Assembly (NCBI GenBank): GCA_041390825.1
Contig: JAWKPF010000008.1
Location: 62,001-126,000 of the forward strand
DNA: 64,000 nucleotides
Source of the DNA: Thermomicrobiales bacterium
GTDB taxonomy: Bacteria; Chloroflexota; Chloroflexia; Thermomicrobiales; UBA6265
Direction of reading: 5' to 3'
The position numbers were made by a program, and so were the translations under genes. The notes under the pieces were generated by a model. The model saw only the letters and a program-made list of their open reading frames with translations. It was not told where the DNA came from and made no database searches. This document shows positions 41,905-51,605 of this stretch, in pieces (the stretch's first letter is position 1; each line of letters starts with the position of its first letter).

Positions 41905-42879
41905 ATGAGCAATCAGCCTCGACGTGACCTGGACATCAGTCGCGCTCGGCTCGATCGCGGCCAGATCTCCCCGCCAGACAATCGCACCCGTGTGACCGAA
42001 GCTGGTCGCTCGTCCTTGGTGCAGAGCCGGATCCAGCCCACCACCGCCCTGCCTTGCGTTCCAGAAGCTCGGCGGGAAGCTCGGGTTCATTTCCGCCTGG
42101 GACAGGACAGGGTCGGCGAGTGGATCCGCCAATCACTCGGCGGAAGGGGTCGACACCTCGGAGGTGCGTGCCGTCCCTGGGCAGCTCCGCCGATCTCGCT
42201 GGCCAGCGTCGACGCGTGGCGGAAAACCTTTGCCTACTATCGCTTTCCGGCGTACAGCGAACCGCTGGGCACATTATGAAATCAGAAGAGTTCCGGATGC
42301 CTATCTGCGGCAGCGGTCGGAAGTCTTCGATTTGACAGAAAGCAGCCTGCGCTCGCCTGATTCGCGCAGAGAGTTGGGTTTGGAGCTCGCGCGGCGTTGC
42401 CGCGCGACAGAAGTACGCGTGTGCGTCAATCAACTTCTGCGGCCAACCGCATGGAAGGGCGAGCGGCCTGAGGAGCGGTCCGCGTGCTGAAGGAAGCGAT
42501 GCGCCTGGCCGATCTGGCGATCATGAACGGGAGGAAGCATCGCCTGATCTCGGGTGAAACCGATTTTGACCGGGCCATCATGTGGCTGGCGGTCAATGGT
42601 CCGGGACTGGTTGCGCGGTGACGCATGGGGAGCTGCCGGCGTTGATCGTCGATGGCCGGGTGAGCGAGATTCCGGCGGTGCCGTCCAGGGTCGTTTTCGA
42701 TATTGGCGCCGGCGATACCTTTCACGCGGCGTTTCACAGCCGCTGCTACACGGCTGGCAACGATCCAGCGGCAGAGTGGACAGTTCGCCGCCCAGGCAGC
42801 CGCGCTCAAGATCCAGCGCCCACCGCTCATCGATCAACTCCCGACGAAGGCGGAGGTGTTGGCTGGTTTGGGCGCGTAA
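41905..42879 (+). CDS. PfkB-family carbohydrate kinase (frameshifted)
   Basis: Ribokinase-fold sugar kinase. Start MSNQPRRDLDI at 41905, coupled to the isomerase. Pieces: VALGSIAAD if joined (about 41935-41965), DTSEVRAVPG (about 42150-42178), FDLTESSLRSPDSRRELG (about 42328-42382), LKEAMRLADLAIMN (about 42483-42525), GETDFDRAIMWLAVNGPGLV (about 42555-42612), then ELPALIVDGRVSEIPAVP and VVFDIGAGDTFHAAFH (about 42690-42738). The GAGDTFHAAF motif is PfkB signature 2 with the catalytic Asp and anion hole. Stop TAA at 42877-42879 after PTKAEVLAGLGA. Completes a likely pathway: lactonase, dehydrogenase, isomerase, kinase. Sugar not identified. Confidence 0.85.
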
Positions 42880-43182
42880 CCGCTCGAGGCACAGCAGACG
42901 ATCTCGATAGCCCTGTCACCGAGATCAGGCCCTGCATGCGACCAAGATCAGACGGATGAGTGACGCTGCCGGGAGACTGAATCAGGTTGTCGGCGGCGAT
43001 CTGACAGACCAGGATGGTGCTGTCGAAGATCGGTATCGTCACCGGTTCGGGTCCGTTGGCTGATGCCTCTCAAGCACTGATGGCCGCAATCGCGTCTGCC
43101 ATGCAGGCGGAGGGGATGAAATGTCTGAAGTCAGCGAAGGACAGACGGAGTCAGCCGATCGATCGACGTGTGAGCGTGCTTT
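42880..43182. other. About 300 bp without a supported gene
   Basis: A short plus-strand ORF from 43014 begins VLSKIGIVTGSGPLADASQ, reminiscent of the start of Asp/Glu-racemase-like proteins, but it loses sense after about 35 residues. The minus strand is also open. Neither is convincing. Confidence 0.3.
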
Positions 43183-43490
43183 TCACGACTGGCGGACACC
43201 GTTCTCGAGTCTCCGAACCAATGCATCCCCTTCCCGCAGATCGAGCTTCGCTGCGGAGTTCGATCAGGATAGTGGTCCGCCTTGCGGGTCGCCGTTGAAT
43301 GGTATTGGCGATGGACTGGCACGCAACGTTCCCCAGTTGAGAACTGATCGATTGGACTCGGCAGAGTGTACTCCCCACGCGCGGGAAGGAGTATCTCGGG
43401 AAGCACGGGACGAAAAAGCCTCCATATGCTGCTCTCAGCAGTTCAGGGAGCTGCCCGATTTCCATCCGAACACCGCATCGGCGATAGGAT
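43183..43490 (-). CDS. Small hypothetical protein (frameshifted)
   Basis: Minus-strand sequence EIGQLPELLRAAYGGFFVPC (about 43465-43405) and, two frame changes later, TTILIELRSEARLREGDALV if joined (about 43295-43235), RRLENGVRQS and a stop at 43183. The last part looks like genuine coding sequence: it stays sensible across the indel at about 43250, whereas the plus-strand alternatives do not. I do not recognise the family. It is divergent from chaB. The start is not determinable. Confidence 0.3.
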
Positions 43491-43518
43491 GGTTTTCGCG
43501 ACACCAAAGGAGTCATCC

Positions 43519-43731
43519 ATGCCATACGCCAAGCTGGCGAGCTTCGCGATTCGGTGCAACGTGTGCTGCCCCGCACGCACAGGGGATCTACAAAGGAAGC
43601 CTTCAACCACGCATGGGACGAGTATGGGCACGACGAATCACGCGCCCACGCTATCGCATGGAGCGCGGTGAAGAAGCACTATCACAAGAACGAGGAAACT
43701 GGCATGGGAAGAGGGACCATCCGGGCCGTGA
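43519..43731 (+). CDS. chaB: ChaB-family protein (frameshifted)
   Basis: Small protein of about 70 residues named after the E. coli cation-transport regulator. The ATG at 43519 has AAAGGAG six bases upstream. It opens MPYAKLASFAIR, shifts to SVQRVLPRTH-like sequence, and the main body KEAFNHAWDEYGHDESRAHA (about 43592-43651) with IAWSAVKKHYHKNEETG is the strongly conserved ChaB motif (FNxAWxxY...R...A.AWxAVKxxY). Restoring one base gives the end WEEGPSGP and stop TGA at 43729-43731. In many bacteria this family accompanies envelope or stress genes; its exact job is unknown. Confidence 0.85.
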
Positions 43732-43827
43732 GCCCAGACCCATTCTCCACCGATACGCCCTCGGCGAGCATCGGGCCGATCTGCCATTCTGTCGCAGCGT
43801 TTCGTGCTTCGCGAGTGAGATTTTGCA

Positions 43828-44830
43828 TGCTCGTCGATATCACACCAATTTCGAAGATCGACTGGGAATCGCAAGGCGCGCGCCTATTCGGTTCCGTTTA
43901 CCTCAGACGGCATGTGGGCGCGCACGCGCATGCCTCTCTATGTGGCGTCCTCGGGCAAACCGGGCAAGACCATCGTTGCCATTGGCGGCACGCACGGGGA
44001 CGAGTACGAAGGTCGAGTGGCGCTCAAGTCTGGTCACGAGCTTCGATGGGCGGTTGACGTCCGGTCGCCTGATCGTGATTCCGGTCTTCACCGTTTCGGC
44101 GTTCTATGCCGACCAACGCGCCCTCGGCGGAGGACGGCGTCAACATGAATCGCGCCTTTTCCGGGCAGAGCCGACAGGTCGATCTCGTACCGCATGGCGC
44201 GCTTCACGGCGACGAGGTCCTCTCCCGCGCGGACGTCGTGATCGATATTCACTCCGGTGGCCGGGGCTATCAGATCGCTGTGATGTCGTTCCATGCAGTC
44301 GACGACCCGCAATTGCGACAGCAGTTCAAAGAGACGGCGTTTCTTTTGGGACGCCGTTCACCATGATCTACACCAGCGGCATGGGGACCGGGTTGCTGAC
44401 CGAGGAAGCGGAGATGGGCAAGATCACGATCGGCGCTTGAGCTTGGATATGGTACGTCGACTGATATCGATGGTGTCCGCTGGGCGTATCATGGGGTCCA
44501 GAATGTCATGCGCCACTACGGCCTCATCGACGAGCCGGTGGAGGACCTGACCCTGGAGAAATGGGGCAAGACACAACGCTTGATTCAGAACATCGACATC
44601 GATACCTGGATCACGGCGCCGATTGCCGGGAATTTCGGAACCGCTTGCCCCGTTGGGGAGTTACGTGACTGCTGGCACACCGGTGGCGCGGGTGCATGAC
44701 TTCTATCGATGGGACGAGCCGGGGGTCGATATCCTGGCCGACCAGGATGGCTACGTGCTCTGTCGCAAGTTCCGCTCCAAGACCGAGCAGAGGCGAGGTC
44801 GTCATGGTGATTGCAAGAGAGGTCGACTAG
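43828..44830 (+). CDS. Succinylglutamate desuccinylase/aspartoacylase-family zinc deacylase (frameshifted)
   Basis: M14-like zinc amidohydrolase that removes an acyl group from an amino acid derivative. ATG 43828: MLVDITPISKIDWESQGARL. Then GKPGKTIVAIGGTHGDEYEG (about 43961-44020) holds the His and Glu zinc ligands (GTHGDE). After a frame change comes RLIVIPVFTVSAFYADQRAL if joined (about 44060-44125), DGVNMNRAFSGQ (about 44138-44173), and VVIDIHSGGRGYQIAVMSFH (about 44240-44298), where DIHSGG carries the third ligand. The C-terminus LGSYVTAGTPVARVHDFYRW (about 44657-44716) is the biotinyl-like strand domain, and the end MVIAREVD stops at 44830. DoeB-like ectoine or N-acetyl-diaminobutyrate hydrolysis is one possibility. 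Confidence 0.83.
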
Positions 44831-44860
44831 GCGTCAGCCTGTCAGAAAGCGAGTTCGAGG

Positions 44861-45446
44861 ATGGATCGACGAATTTCTCGCACGGTGCGCTCTTTGCTGG
44901 CCGCAGTCCTGGCGTGCCTCTTGCTCGGCCCGAGTGGCGTTGCGTTGGCGCAGGTGTCGAGTCCAACTGCCAAAGGCGATTAAGCCTACGTCGATCCTAC
45001 GAACCGGTTCGCGGTGCGGGTTCCGACCAACTGGGTCGCTGAAGAGCACGATGGCTACGTGCGCGTTGTCACGTCGGACGACAAGATCTGGAGAATAGCA
45101 GCCGCGATCGTGAAAGCGGAGGGAGCAACACCCGGCATCGATGCCTTCATGCATCTGCTCGATGAGGAATTCGAAAGCTCCGGCGCTGGACGAGTTGCTG
45201 GCGACCCCGACTACACAAATCGATAGCAGCGCGCTTTACACCTTCGACGACGGGTCCGAGAGCGGGCAGCTTCTCCAGGGGCTGGGACGCAAAATCAGCG
45301 AGAACGAGGTGTTCGTGCTGGTCCTGCAGGGCGATCTCGAAACCGTAAAGCTGCGCCGGGTGCAAGTAGACAAGATCTTCGACGGCATTCTGATCCGCAC
45401 CGGAAGCGTCCGCTTCGCCGGTCGCGTCACCCGTGTCCTGAGATGA
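44861..45446 (+). CDS. Secreted protein of unknown function (frameshifted)
   Basis: ATG 44861 opens a signal peptide, MDRRISRTVRSLLAAVLACL continuing LLGPSGVALAQ. The mature protein, read across two indels (near 44990 and 45185), includes NRFAVRVPTNWVAEEHDGYV (about 45003-45062), VRVVTSDDKIWRIAAAIVKA, EGATPGIDAFMHLLDEEFES (about 45120-45180), SALYTFDDGSESGQLLQGLG (about 45229-45290) and NEVFVLVLQGDLETVKLRRV (about 45303-45362), ending at 45446. The V-P-x-x-W then alternating strands followed by a helix resembles PsbP/MOG1-like folds that coat exported proteins; this is a weak impression. It is four bases upstream of the next gene, so cotranscribed. Confidence 0.6.
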
Positions 45447-45450
45447 AACG

Positions 45451-46148
45451 ATGGCTTGGAATCAACACTGTCCGGTTTGCGGCAAGCTCGGCGACGACGA
45501 CCGCTTCTGTCCGAATTGCGGGAGTACCCAGATCGGCCCTGCCTATCTCTCGTCGAGCGAGTTGGCGAGGATTCAGCCGCCAAGCGACGTCGCTCTTCGG
45601 CCATCGGTGATCCCTTCTTCAGTTCGAAATCGACTACCCCGACCGGTTGTCCCGTTGGAAGATCTTCGTCAAGTGGCTGCTGGCCATTCCCCATTACATC
45701 GTGCTGGGAATCTTCAGCATCATGGTCAGCATCATCGTCTGGATCGTTTGGTTCATCTCGTCTCTTCACCAAGCGCTATCCGGAAGTCTCTTCAAATTGG
45801 TGATGACCTACATGCGGTGGACGGCCAACGTGAACGCATACGTGATGCTCAGCTGGACGAGTACCCTCCATTCAGAGAAGGACCATACCCGCTTCGGCTC
45901 GATTTGCCGTACCCGGCAGTGTCTCTCGCTGGCTCATCTTCATCCAAGTGGTTGCTGGTGATTCCGAATCTCTTTGTCTACTACTTCGTGTTGCTCGCAT
46001 TATTGTGGCGTTGTTCATCGCCTAATTAGGCCATCCTGTTCACGGGGAACATGCCGCGGGGACTGTTCGATTTCATCACCGGCGCGACCAGTGGGGATAT
46101 CGATCTTCTACCTGCAACATGACGGACAATGCCCGCCATTCGGTCTAG
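45451..46148 (+). CDS. Zinc-ribbon DUF4389 membrane protein (frameshifted)
   Basis: The N-terminal zinc ribbon HCPVCGKLGDDDRFCPNCGS (45466-45525) has two CxxC knuckles. After an indel, DYPDRLSRWKIFVKWLLAIP-like sequence (about 45630-45695) leads into membrane helices HYIVLGIFSIMVSIIVWIVW (about 45695-45755) and ALSGSLFKLVMTYMRWTANV (about 45772-45832), NAYVMLQLDEYPPFREGPYP if joined (about 45833-45895), SSSKWLLVIPNLFVYYFVLL (about 45935-45995), and a repeat of the motif as GNMPRGLFDFITGA (about 46047-46090) and DGQCPPFG. The paired RxGxFxxxxxxMRWxxNVNAY and YPPF motifs are characteristic of DUF4389. Role unknown. A strong terminator follows. Confidence 0.8.
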
Positions 46149-46182
46149 GAATGTCCTTCCGCTATCAGTCGCCAGACGTGGA

Positions 46183-46213
46183 GAAGGGCTGCCGGTTTGC
46201 CCGGCAGCCCTTC
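46183..46213. terminator. Bidirectional hairpin terminator
   Basis: Perfect 13-bp stem, GAAGGGCTGCCGG (46183-46195) with CCGGCAGCCCTTC (46201-46213), around a 5-base loop, between convergent genes. Confidence 0.8.
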
Positions 46214-46225
46214 GTGGTTTCCCAA

Positions 46226-46716
46226 TCATCGCTCGATTGCAGGCGCGGAGGTTGTGGCGACGAGGCGCCATAGATGATCCAGGCCAGCCGATACAGGGTA
46301 ATGATCCAGACGCGCGGTTGAACATCCAGAAGGAGACCGGCAGGCCCGAACGTGAACAACGTGATCCCATAGGCCGCGAGCGACTGGATCGAACCGAACC
46401 ACCAGCCAATCAACACCAGCCAGGGGGAGCCGGATCAGCCACGAGCGTTAAGACGACTTTGTGATCTTCGCTGCCGTCATGGAAATCATCCACCTCCACG
46501 GCGGGAGCCGCAGCGTCATGATCGTGGCAGCCGGTCGAGATAATGATATGCCGATGGGGAGGATACATTCAGATCAGGCGCAGATATACCCGACCCTGGC
46601 CAAAAACCGAGCCACCAGCCGATCAACAGGAACCAGAGAGCATGACAAGAGATTCGGATTGTTCCGTTTGGTTTCATTCCTCGATGGGCTGGTCGATGGT
46701 GGTCCAATGCGGTCAT
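46226..46716 (-). CDS. YccF-domain inner membrane protein (frameshifted)
   Basis: The ATG at 46716 has AAAGGA five bases upstream. Two copies of a YccF-like hydrophobic unit are present. The first: LWFLLIGWWLGFWPG (about 46640-46595), then LPIGISLSRP-like sequence (about 46560). The second: WLVLIGWWFGSIQSLAAYGI if joined (about 46420-46365), TLFTFGPAGLLLDV or, in another frame, GLPVSFWMFNRASG (about 46350-46300), and ITLYRLAWIIYGA. The GWWxG helix followed by GLPxGxWxxNRxP and xTLxR is the family pattern. The region between (about 46480) is acidic. The stop is taken at 46228-46226. Function is not established. Confidence 0.65.
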
Positions 46717-46802
46717 GGCGTTCCTTTCTGACAGGTATTCGAGCGGGAAAAGTATAGTCGGGCGGCTGAACGTCTCGAGTTGGTCATAGAGGAGAACAGG
46801 TC

Positions 46803-47895
46803 ATGTCCGATCCCCGCATTGCCCGTGGGCCGATGTGCTGACTGGTTACTGCGTCGATGTGCAACCGGGTCAAACTGTGGCAATCGGCGGTGGGAGTCGC
46901 AGCAGAACCGTTGCTGCGGGCGATCTACGCCAGTGTCGTCGAGCGCGGAGGATTGCCGGTGCTCATGCCGGAGTTCGGCGGTCTGGGCATTGCTGAGCCA
47001 TGGCGACGATGAGCAGCTGCGTTCATCGCTCCCTGAAGACATTCATCAATACCGAAGCGGATTGCTCGATCCGCGTCATGGCGGAACAAACACCCGCAAC
47101 GCCAGCGGGGTCGATCCGGCCCGTGCGGCACGGTTCACGAAGGCGCGCGCCGAACTCCGGCAAAGCTCTATGGCCCGGGCAGGAAAGCGGAGACTACACG
47201 TGGAGCCTGACGCTCTATCCAACCGACGCGTACGCGCAAGATGCAGAGATGAGCACCGATGATTACTTCGAGTTCATCATGGGAGCTTGCCGGTTGGACG
47301 AACCCGATCCGTGGCCGCCTGGGTGGCGATGCGCGGCAGTTTCAGGCAGGTATCGTCGATTGGTTGACACCCCGGCGGAGCTCGTCTGGTCGCGCCGGGG
47401 ACCGACTTTCGATGTTCTATCGAGGCCGCAGATGGATCAACTCGGACCCGGAAAGCGCAACTTTCCGTCAGGTGAAGTCTTCACCGGCCCGGTCGAGGAT
47501 TCAGCCGAGGGTGAGGTGCGTTTCTCGTTTCCGGTGGTGACGCAAGGGCGGCTTGAATCAGCGATATCCGGCTCAAGTTCGAAGCGGGTCAGGTGGTCGA
47601 TACGAGCTATGCGAAGAACGAAGCTGCCTTAAATCGAGAGCGACGAAGGCGCCCGAGGCTGGGAGAGATTGCGGTGGGCCTGAACTTCGGGATCACCGCG
47701 TTCACCGGCACCAGATCTTGCTCGGCGAAAGATCGGTGGCACGGCGCACATGGCGCTTGGGGCGGGCTATCCGGAAACCGGGAGCACGAACCGCTCGGCC
47801 ATTCACTGGGACATGATTTGCGACTTGCGCCAGATGGCCGAATCGAAGTCGATGGCGAACCGCTGCTGGTCGACGGTCAGTTTGTCCTCTGGTGA
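46803..47895 (+). CDS. M29-family thermophilic aminopeptidase (frameshifted)
   Basis: Cobalt/zinc-dependent aminopeptidase of the AmpS/aminopeptidase T type, about 365 residues, cytoplasmic. The ATG at 46803 has GGAG nine bases upstream. Pieces: AEPLLRAIYASVVERGGLPV (about 46909-46965), FINTEADCSIRVMAEQ-like sequence (about 47040-47090), NTRNASGVDPARAARFTKAR (about 47091-47150), WSLTLYPTDAYAQDAEMSTD (about 47203-47262), DDYFEFIMGACRLDEPDP (about 47260-47315), FPSGEVFTGPVEDSAEGEVR (about 47463-47520; GExxTxP carries a metal-binding Glu), GEIAVGLNFGITAFTG (about 47661-47708) and YPETGSTNRSAIHWDMICDL (about 47767-47826; HWDMI). Ends PLLVDGQFVLW at 47895. Confidence 0.87.
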
Positions 47896-49123
47896 GAAAC
47901 CGCACTGCGTCGACCATTGCGCGCTCATCGCCGAAACTGCCAGCCTTGGTCGTACGATAGGGGAGCCCGGCGCGTTTGCCGCCCGAAAGCGTGCCCCAGG
48001 GAATAGCCGGGAGCACTTCGCCCCCAGGCAGATGGCGCTCTGCTTCCAGGCGCGCGCAAACGGCGCCTGCCACGTCGCCACCGGTGAGCACCATGGCATC
48101 GTAGCGGTCGAGCACGCGGGGGATCTCTGTTGCAAGAGCGGCAAGCGCCCTGGGCGATTTCGTCGCCTGGGAGCGAGGAATTGAGCGTGTCGGAGGTGGT
48201 CAGGGTAAACGACCGACCCTCGTCGAATGCGCGGCGCATTCGCTCGATCATTCGCTCGGTAACTGCCGGGTCGAGGTGGCCGAGCTCGAAGCTGAGCCGC
48301 AATGTTTCCACGGACGCTTCCAACGCCGCCACCTGCGCGGCTGAGGTGGCATGCCGGCTGCCGGCAACGGTGAACACGTTCCGAGCAAAAGTGCCCAATC
48401 CATCACGTGCAGTCTTGCCATCGTGCTTGGCAGGCTCCGCCGCGATCTGCTTGGAGAACCCTGCCGAACCTGCCAGCAGATGGGTTTGGTTGCCGACCAC
48501 GGTTTCGGCCAGGGATGGACAGGTCACTGTTCGATTCCGCGTCGATCACGACGATTGGCCGCACCACATGGTCGATGGCGGCGCGCAAGGATCGGTTCCG
48601 CCCGCACCGTTTCGAGACCGATCGAGCGGCCGAGATCACCCGGAAGCCCCAGGAGCTCGACGACGGAGGCGCCGAAGCATCGCCCCACGCCGAGGGGCGA
48701 TTCGGTGAGCAGCACATCGTTGACATACACATTGCCATCGACGGTCATGCGCGCCTGATCTGGCAGCGCCGGCGCAATGATGACGGCCCGGCGTCCGGTC
48801 TGCCGCATGAGAATGGCATCTGCGGACCAGGGTGGCCGCGGAAGACCGAGTCCACCTTGGCATACCAGACCGTGTGATCGTCGGTTTCCGGAAGCAATGC
48901 CATCGACTGCTTGAAAAGCGCTGATACGGTCCGCCGAGGCGTCCTGGTCTCATTGGAGAGCGATGACCTCTGCGTCCGGCGGGGTGGCACGTAACGGAAC
49001 CGCCGTGGCGAATCCGGCAGCGGCAAATGGCGCGCCTGCATCGGCGGCGCCGGTCAAATCGTCGGCAACGACGATCGCCCGTGGTGGAGTCGATGCGCCG
49101 CTCGCGTTCCTCGCTCGGACCAT
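47877..49123 (-). CDS. otnK: Four-carbon acid sugar kinase family protein (OtnK/DUF1537; frameshifted)
   Basis: ATP-dependent kinase for four-carbon acid sugars such as threonate or erythronate derivatives. The N-terminal RAIVVADDLTGAADAGAPFA (about 49085-49025) has the conserved DDLTGAxD. Next come AKVDSVFRGHPG (about 48865-48830; K-x-DSxxRG), AVIIAPALPDQARMTVDGNV (about 48785-48728) and YVNDVLLTESPLGVG (about 48730-48685). The C-terminal domain reads SDTLNSSLPG (about 48200), VLDRYDAMVLTGGDVAGAVC (about 48120-48060; TGGD nucleotide-binding loop) and IPWGTLSGGKRAGLPIVTKA if joined (about 48000-47945), ending GDERAMVDAVRFLTR. The stop is taken near 47877. In this sequence it continues in frame from the pdxA reading frame; ATG 49123 is my chosen start. 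Confidence 0.82.
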
Positions 49124-50099
49124 CTGGACCGCGACGTCGATTGCGGCCAGCATGCTCTCTTCCCGGGCAATCCCCGCCCGGCGATGTCGAATGCGGTGCC
49201 ATGATCGACCGAGGTGCGGATCACCGGCAAACCAAGACTGACGTTGACGCCCGAATCGAACGCCAGCAATTTCATGGGAATGCCCCTGATCGCACAGCAT
49301 CGCCACACGATGAGGATGTCGTACGCCCCTGGCTCGTGCAGGAAGACCAACCGGGGCCAACGATCCGAAACGTCCATACCGCGCGCGCGCATCTCGTTGA
49401 TGGCCGGTTCGATAGCGGTTGCTTCTTCGTTTCCGAAGAGACCGCCTTCGCTGGCGTGGGGATTGAGTCCGGCGACCGCGATGCGAGGCTGCGCGACGCC
49501 AAGCGCGCGGCAGGCATCGTAGGCGATCTGGATCACGTCCATGACGCGCTGTTTGGTCACGCGCGCGATCGCGCCGTCAAAGCGCGACATGGGTGGAGAC
49601 ATGCACCACTCGGAGGTTGGGACCGATGAGCAGCATTGACCTTTCCCGCGCGGGTGCGTCGGTTAGCAGTTCGGTGTGCCCGGCGATGCGAAAGCCCGCG
49701 GCAAACATGGCGGCCTTGTTCAGCGGGGCGGTGACGATGGCGTCGACCTCGCCGGCCATTGCCATGTCGCAAGCGCAAAGATACTCCACCGCTGCTTTGC
49801 CGCTGGCGGGCGAATGACTCCCCAGGGACAATCGGCTGGATTGGCTGTTCAGGTCGATGAGGGTTGCTGTGCCCGGCTGGAAGACTGCGGTTGCGGGTCC
49901 TCCAGCGTCGTCGATGTGGAGCGGGTCGATGTTCAGCTCGATCATCGCGCGGTCGAGAATGCGACGGTCACCGATGACGAGCGGGTTGCATTGCCCGTAT
50001 ACGGCTGGATGCGCCAATGCCTTCAGCACGACCTCGGGTCCAATACCTGAAGGGAAGCCTGCCCATTGTGATCAGCCAGACTGGTTTTTGCGCGTCCAT
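49120..50099 (-). CDS. pdxA: 4-hydroxythreonine-4-phosphate dehydrogenase family protein (PdxA2-like; frameshifted)
   Basis: NAD-dependent metal enzyme. When next to an OtnK-type kinase, PdxA2 oxidises 4-phospho-threonate or -erythronate rather than making vitamin B6. ATG 50099: MDAQKPVWLITMG, then after an indel SGIGPEVVLKALAHPAVYGQ (about 50050-49990). The mid part reads DAIVTAPLNKAAMFAAGFRI (about 49738-49680; TAPxNK lysine) and AGHTELLTDAPARERSMLLI (about 49680-49620; GHTE metal His), then VHVSTHVAL. The C-terminal half reads RIAVAGLNPHASEGGLFGNE (about 49483-49425; GLNPHAGE-type metal-binding motif), AFDSGVNVSLGLPVIRTSVD (about 49260-49205) and HGTAFDIAG. The boundary with the kinase is uncertain. 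Confidence 0.85.
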
Positions 50100-50184
50100 T
50101 TCCCGCCTTCCTCGTGTGGACGGCATCGTACCGCGAACCGAAGTTCAGAGTCCGGAGCCCGGTCCTGAAATGATGCGAGCCTTG

Positions 50185-50689
50185 TCAGCCAGTCCCGGTG
50201 CGACGTTGCACCACGCTGGGGAGCCGACCGCACCGCGGCGGCCATCGTGACGCAACGCACCGAACCGCCGGATGCCTCGATGAAATACTGGACCTGCAGA
50301 TTGACGATCGAGCCGTGGTTGTCCCCCGCCAGGCGAAAGTCGGTGCGGGAGCCCGTACGTGTCCGGCTTGCCGAGCGCATAGGCGTAGCCGATTTCCGCG
50401 GCTGTGCCGGAGTCGACGTCGACGCCATCGAGGATCGCGACCATGTGCCACCAGCTCAGTGGATCGATTCGTTCGCGCGGCCGAGCTCGGTGTTGATTTC
50501 AGCCAGCGCCGCGAACGCCTGGGCTCGGCTGTCGACTCCGGCGATCTGCGCGAATTCGTCAATGAAGCGCACGTCGTCCTGTGGGCTCATGATTCGAAGA
50601 GTGTGGCCGAGCCGCTCGACCAGGTCCGCCATGAAGTGCCGGGTCGAATCGGCGAAACCAAGTGGCGAAGCGAGATAGATGCTTACCAT
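50185..50689 (-). CDS. Nucleoside 2-deoxyribosyltransferase family protein (frameshifted)
   Basis: Transfers or hydrolyses the base of 2'-deoxyribonucleosides. The ATG at 50689 overlaps the esterase stop. It opens MVSIYLASPLGFADSTRHFM (50689-50630), where YLASPLGF is the family's nucleotide-binding start, then DLVERLGHTLRIMSPQDDVR and VDSRAQAFAALAEINTELGR (about 50540-50480). After an indel, MVAILDGVDVDSGTAAEIGY (about 50444-50385) includes DVDSGTAAEIGYAYALGKP, the conserved Asp and Glu (nucleophile in GTAAEIG). The C-terminus includes VQYFIEASGG (about 50300-50270). End uncertain. It is the third gene of a minus-strand unit, upstream of pdxA. Confidence 0.78.
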
Positions 50690-51436
50690 TGCAGGACTCG
50701 CGCTTCACGCCCAACACGGTTTCGTGTTGCGGCAGGGCTTCGACGATGTGCTCGTCCCAGTACTCCCAGGTGTGGCCGCCGGTGGCTGCTGGCATAGAGA
50801 TGCGCGATCCCAAGATCGTCCAGCAATCGATGAAAGTCACGGTTGCTCTCGATCAGCTCGTCGTCAGACTCCGACCGAACGAGATCACTGGCAGATCGGT
50901 GCGGCCCGCGAGCTTCGGGGCGAGATCGGGGCAGACCGCGTCCTCGATCTGGGCCAGATTGAGCGCGTAGCACGATATCGCCGATCACGATGCCGACGAA
51001 TGCGCCCAGATGGAGGCGAACTTGTCCGGGTGCCGCAATCCGAGACGCATGGCGCCGTAGCCGCCCATCGAGAGTCCAGCCTGATGCCCCATTTCCGGTC
51101 ATCGACATGGAAGTCCTTGATGCAATTTCAACGGCGAGATCTTCCGATCGCTGCTTCGAATAGCTGGCGGTTGAGGCGTTCGGCAAGGTTTGAGTTGGCC
51201 AATCGAGATGGTGCGTCGGAGGTTCCCCGTCGGGAGCAGAAATGACGATCAGCTGCAGATTCGCGAACGTGGTGGACCATCTTAGACTTGTGTATCCATT
51301 GTTGTGATCGTCGAAGAGTCCATGGAGCTGTAGCAGCACCCGGAAATGGGCCAGTCCTGTATCCGGCAAGATGGCGTCATACGTGGTGCGCCGGCCCAGC
51401 GCATGACTGTAGAACTGAACCGTCGCAACTCCCCAT
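50683..51436 (-). CDS. Esterase D / S-formylglutathione-hydrolase-like alpha/beta hydrolase (frameshifted)
   Basis: Serine esterase. The ATG at 51436 follows AGGGAAGGGCGG. It reads VATVQFYSHALGRRTTYDAI (about 51425-51368), then PVLLQLHGLFDDHN-type sequence (about 51335-51295; oxyanion HG), LQLIVISAPDGEPPTHHLDW (about 51263-51203), AIEDLAVEIASR-like sequence (about 51150), and the nucleophile elbow GLSMGGYGAMRLGL if joined (about 51085-51040; Ser in GxSxG). Near the end, GHTWEYWDEHIVEAL (about 50780-50735) holds the catalytic His in the HxWxxW setting common to this family. TAA 50685-50683 overlaps the next ATG. Substrate unknown. Confidence 0.8.
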
Positions 51437-51605
51437 GGTGTCCGCCCTTCCCTGCGCGTCGCCAATGCATCGTGGGCGTTACGGTAACGGTGGCTTGCGT
51501 CGGATGTCCAGTGGGGATCGGGTTCAGGATCTGTGTTCGGGAGACGAAACCGGGGAAAAGCGCTCTCCCGGTTCTCTCTGGCGACTGACGACTGATGACT
51601 GCCGA

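Noticed and set aside
43014..43120. Asp/Glu-racemase-like gene start
   Set aside because: Only about 20 residues look familiar, and no continuation was found in any frame.
43121..44440. 439-codon plus-strand ORF
   Set aside because: It crosses ChaB and the aspartoacylase in changing phase; parts are real only where it coincides with those genes.
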